Source of the DNA: Lentisphaeria bacterium
GTDB lineage: Bacteria > Verrucomicrobiota > Lentisphaeria > Victivallales > UBA1829
DNA length: 6,691 nt
Assembly: GCA_017504325.1 (NCBI GenBank)
Contig: JAFVRL010000255.1
Coordinates: 1-6,691, forward strand
Direction: 5' to 3'
The notes below the pieces were generated by a model that did no database searches, had not been told where the DNA came from, and was given only the letters and a program-made list of their open reading frames with translations. Both the position numbers and the translations under genes were made by a program. Positions 6,185 to 6,691 of this stretch are shown piece by piece (the stretch's first letter is position 1; each line of letters begins with the position of its first letter).

Positions 6185-6691
6185 TCAGATAAACCATGCA
6201 CCTGTGGCGATCATCCGGTAACGGGTCTCGGAAATACAGCCTCTGCCCCCGGGGACAACTTCCAGTTCTTCGATCCGGTCGGCTCTTCCGTCAAGGAGTT
6301 CTTCGATCCGGCGGGAAGTTTCCCGTATGCGTTCAGCTACTCCCGCTACTTTGATCCCTACGACCTCAAATCCCCAGCTTTTGTAACTTCTCATCCACTC
6401 TTTGCGGAAGGTCTCCAGCAATCCGTCAAGGGCATCAAGCAATTCGGGGATATTCCGGTCAATAAGCACTTCCAGCGTTTCAAAATCCAGTTTTTCATAG
6501 GAAGCAAGCAACTGCCGCCGCAGTTTCATTTTTTTAAGAAGCACATCACAAAGCATCCAGGCGTGGGAGATCATCCCGCCGCAGGAATCCTGCTCCTCCT
6601 CACCGGGATGTTCATCCATATATTCTTCCAAATCCTTTTTCAACTCTTTATAATGGGCAATGGCTTTTTCCCAGTAATCGGGCATAATGGA
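6185..6691 (-). CDS. Probable GH20 beta-N-acetylhexosaminidase, C-terminal part (partial)
   Basis: The reading frame is open to the window edge (codons for Ser and Ile precede the first visible Met at 6685), so this is most likely the 3' end of a longer gene. The 168 visible codons have no catalytic residues. The helical segment and the pattern FRKEWMRSYKSWGFEVVGIKVAGVAERI, then RRIEELLDG and RIEELEV, match my memory of the C-terminal region of many family-20 glycoside hydrolases (typically W-x-N-K-P-F-G-x-E-V-x-D-I-R-x-G-G, then a leucine-rich helix and IPELEE). Such enzymes remove terminal GlcNAc or GalNAc from glycans or cell-wall fragments. No signal peptide or cell location can be judged from this end. 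The stop lies 32 nt before the SIS gene on the same strand, so the two are probably co-transcribed. If the Met at 6685 were the true start, this would be a small helical protein of unknown role; only 6 nt upstream are visible, so no ribosome site can be checked. Confidence 0.65.
   Translation of the reverse strand, partial: SIMPDYWEKAIAHYKELKKDLEEYMDEHPGEEEQDSCGGMISHAWMLCDVLLKKMKLRRQLLASYEKLDFETLEVLIDRNIPELLDALDGLLETFRKEWMRSYKSWGFEVVGIKVAGVAERIRETSRRIEELLDGRADRIEELEVVPGGRGCISETRYRMIATGAWFI

Noticed and set aside
6153..6197. Longer N-terminus for the SIS protein from the ATG at 6197
   Set aside because: It would overlap the upstream gene, lacks a good ribosome site, and its residues are unlike the family.

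Overview
This is a bacterial chromosomal window of moderate G+C (roughly 48% by eye) with compact genes, strong Shine-Dalgarno sequences and short intergenic gaps. It contains two convergent transcription units. I see no mobile element, tRNA, rRNA, CRISPR array or clear sign of recent transfer. The organism cannot be named from the sequence. The long, cysteine-bearing bacterial PheS, the consensus AGGAGG-type ribosome sites and a PP2C-type phosphatase beside amino-sugar genes fit a free-living or gut-type bacterium. Assignment to a phylum would be a guess.

Left half (+ strand): pheS and pheT, separated by 18 nt, encode the two subunits of phenylalanyl-tRNA synthetase. Both look complete and functional. 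The region upstream of pheS is cut by the window, so its promoter or any leader attenuator is not visible apart from a small hairpin. The unit ends at a strong intrinsic terminator at 3507-3551. That terminator is A-rich on one side and T-rich on the other, so it can also serve the unit converging from the right.

Right half (- strand), in transcription order: (1) the C-terminal part of a probable family-20 glycoside hydrolase (beta-N-acetylhexosaminidase-like), running in from beyond the window edge; (2) a 561-residue protein with two SIS domains, organised like the animal glucokinase regulatory protein (GKRP/GCKR) rather than like the ~300-residue MurNAc-6-phosphate etherase MurQ; (3) a complete PP2C-type serine/threonine protein phosphatase. 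The gaps are 32 and 45 nt with no terminator between genes, so this looks like one operon. A plausible reading is that the hydrolase releases amino sugars, the SIS protein senses or processes the resulting sugar phosphates, and the phosphatase either adds a regulatory layer or is simply co-transcribed.

The most interesting items are the GKRP-like double-SIS protein and its operon with a hexosaminidase and a phosphatase. A second is a codon-context pattern: Lys and Glu codons switch to G-ending forms before isoleucine in three of the genes, which contributes to an unusually high density of GATC.
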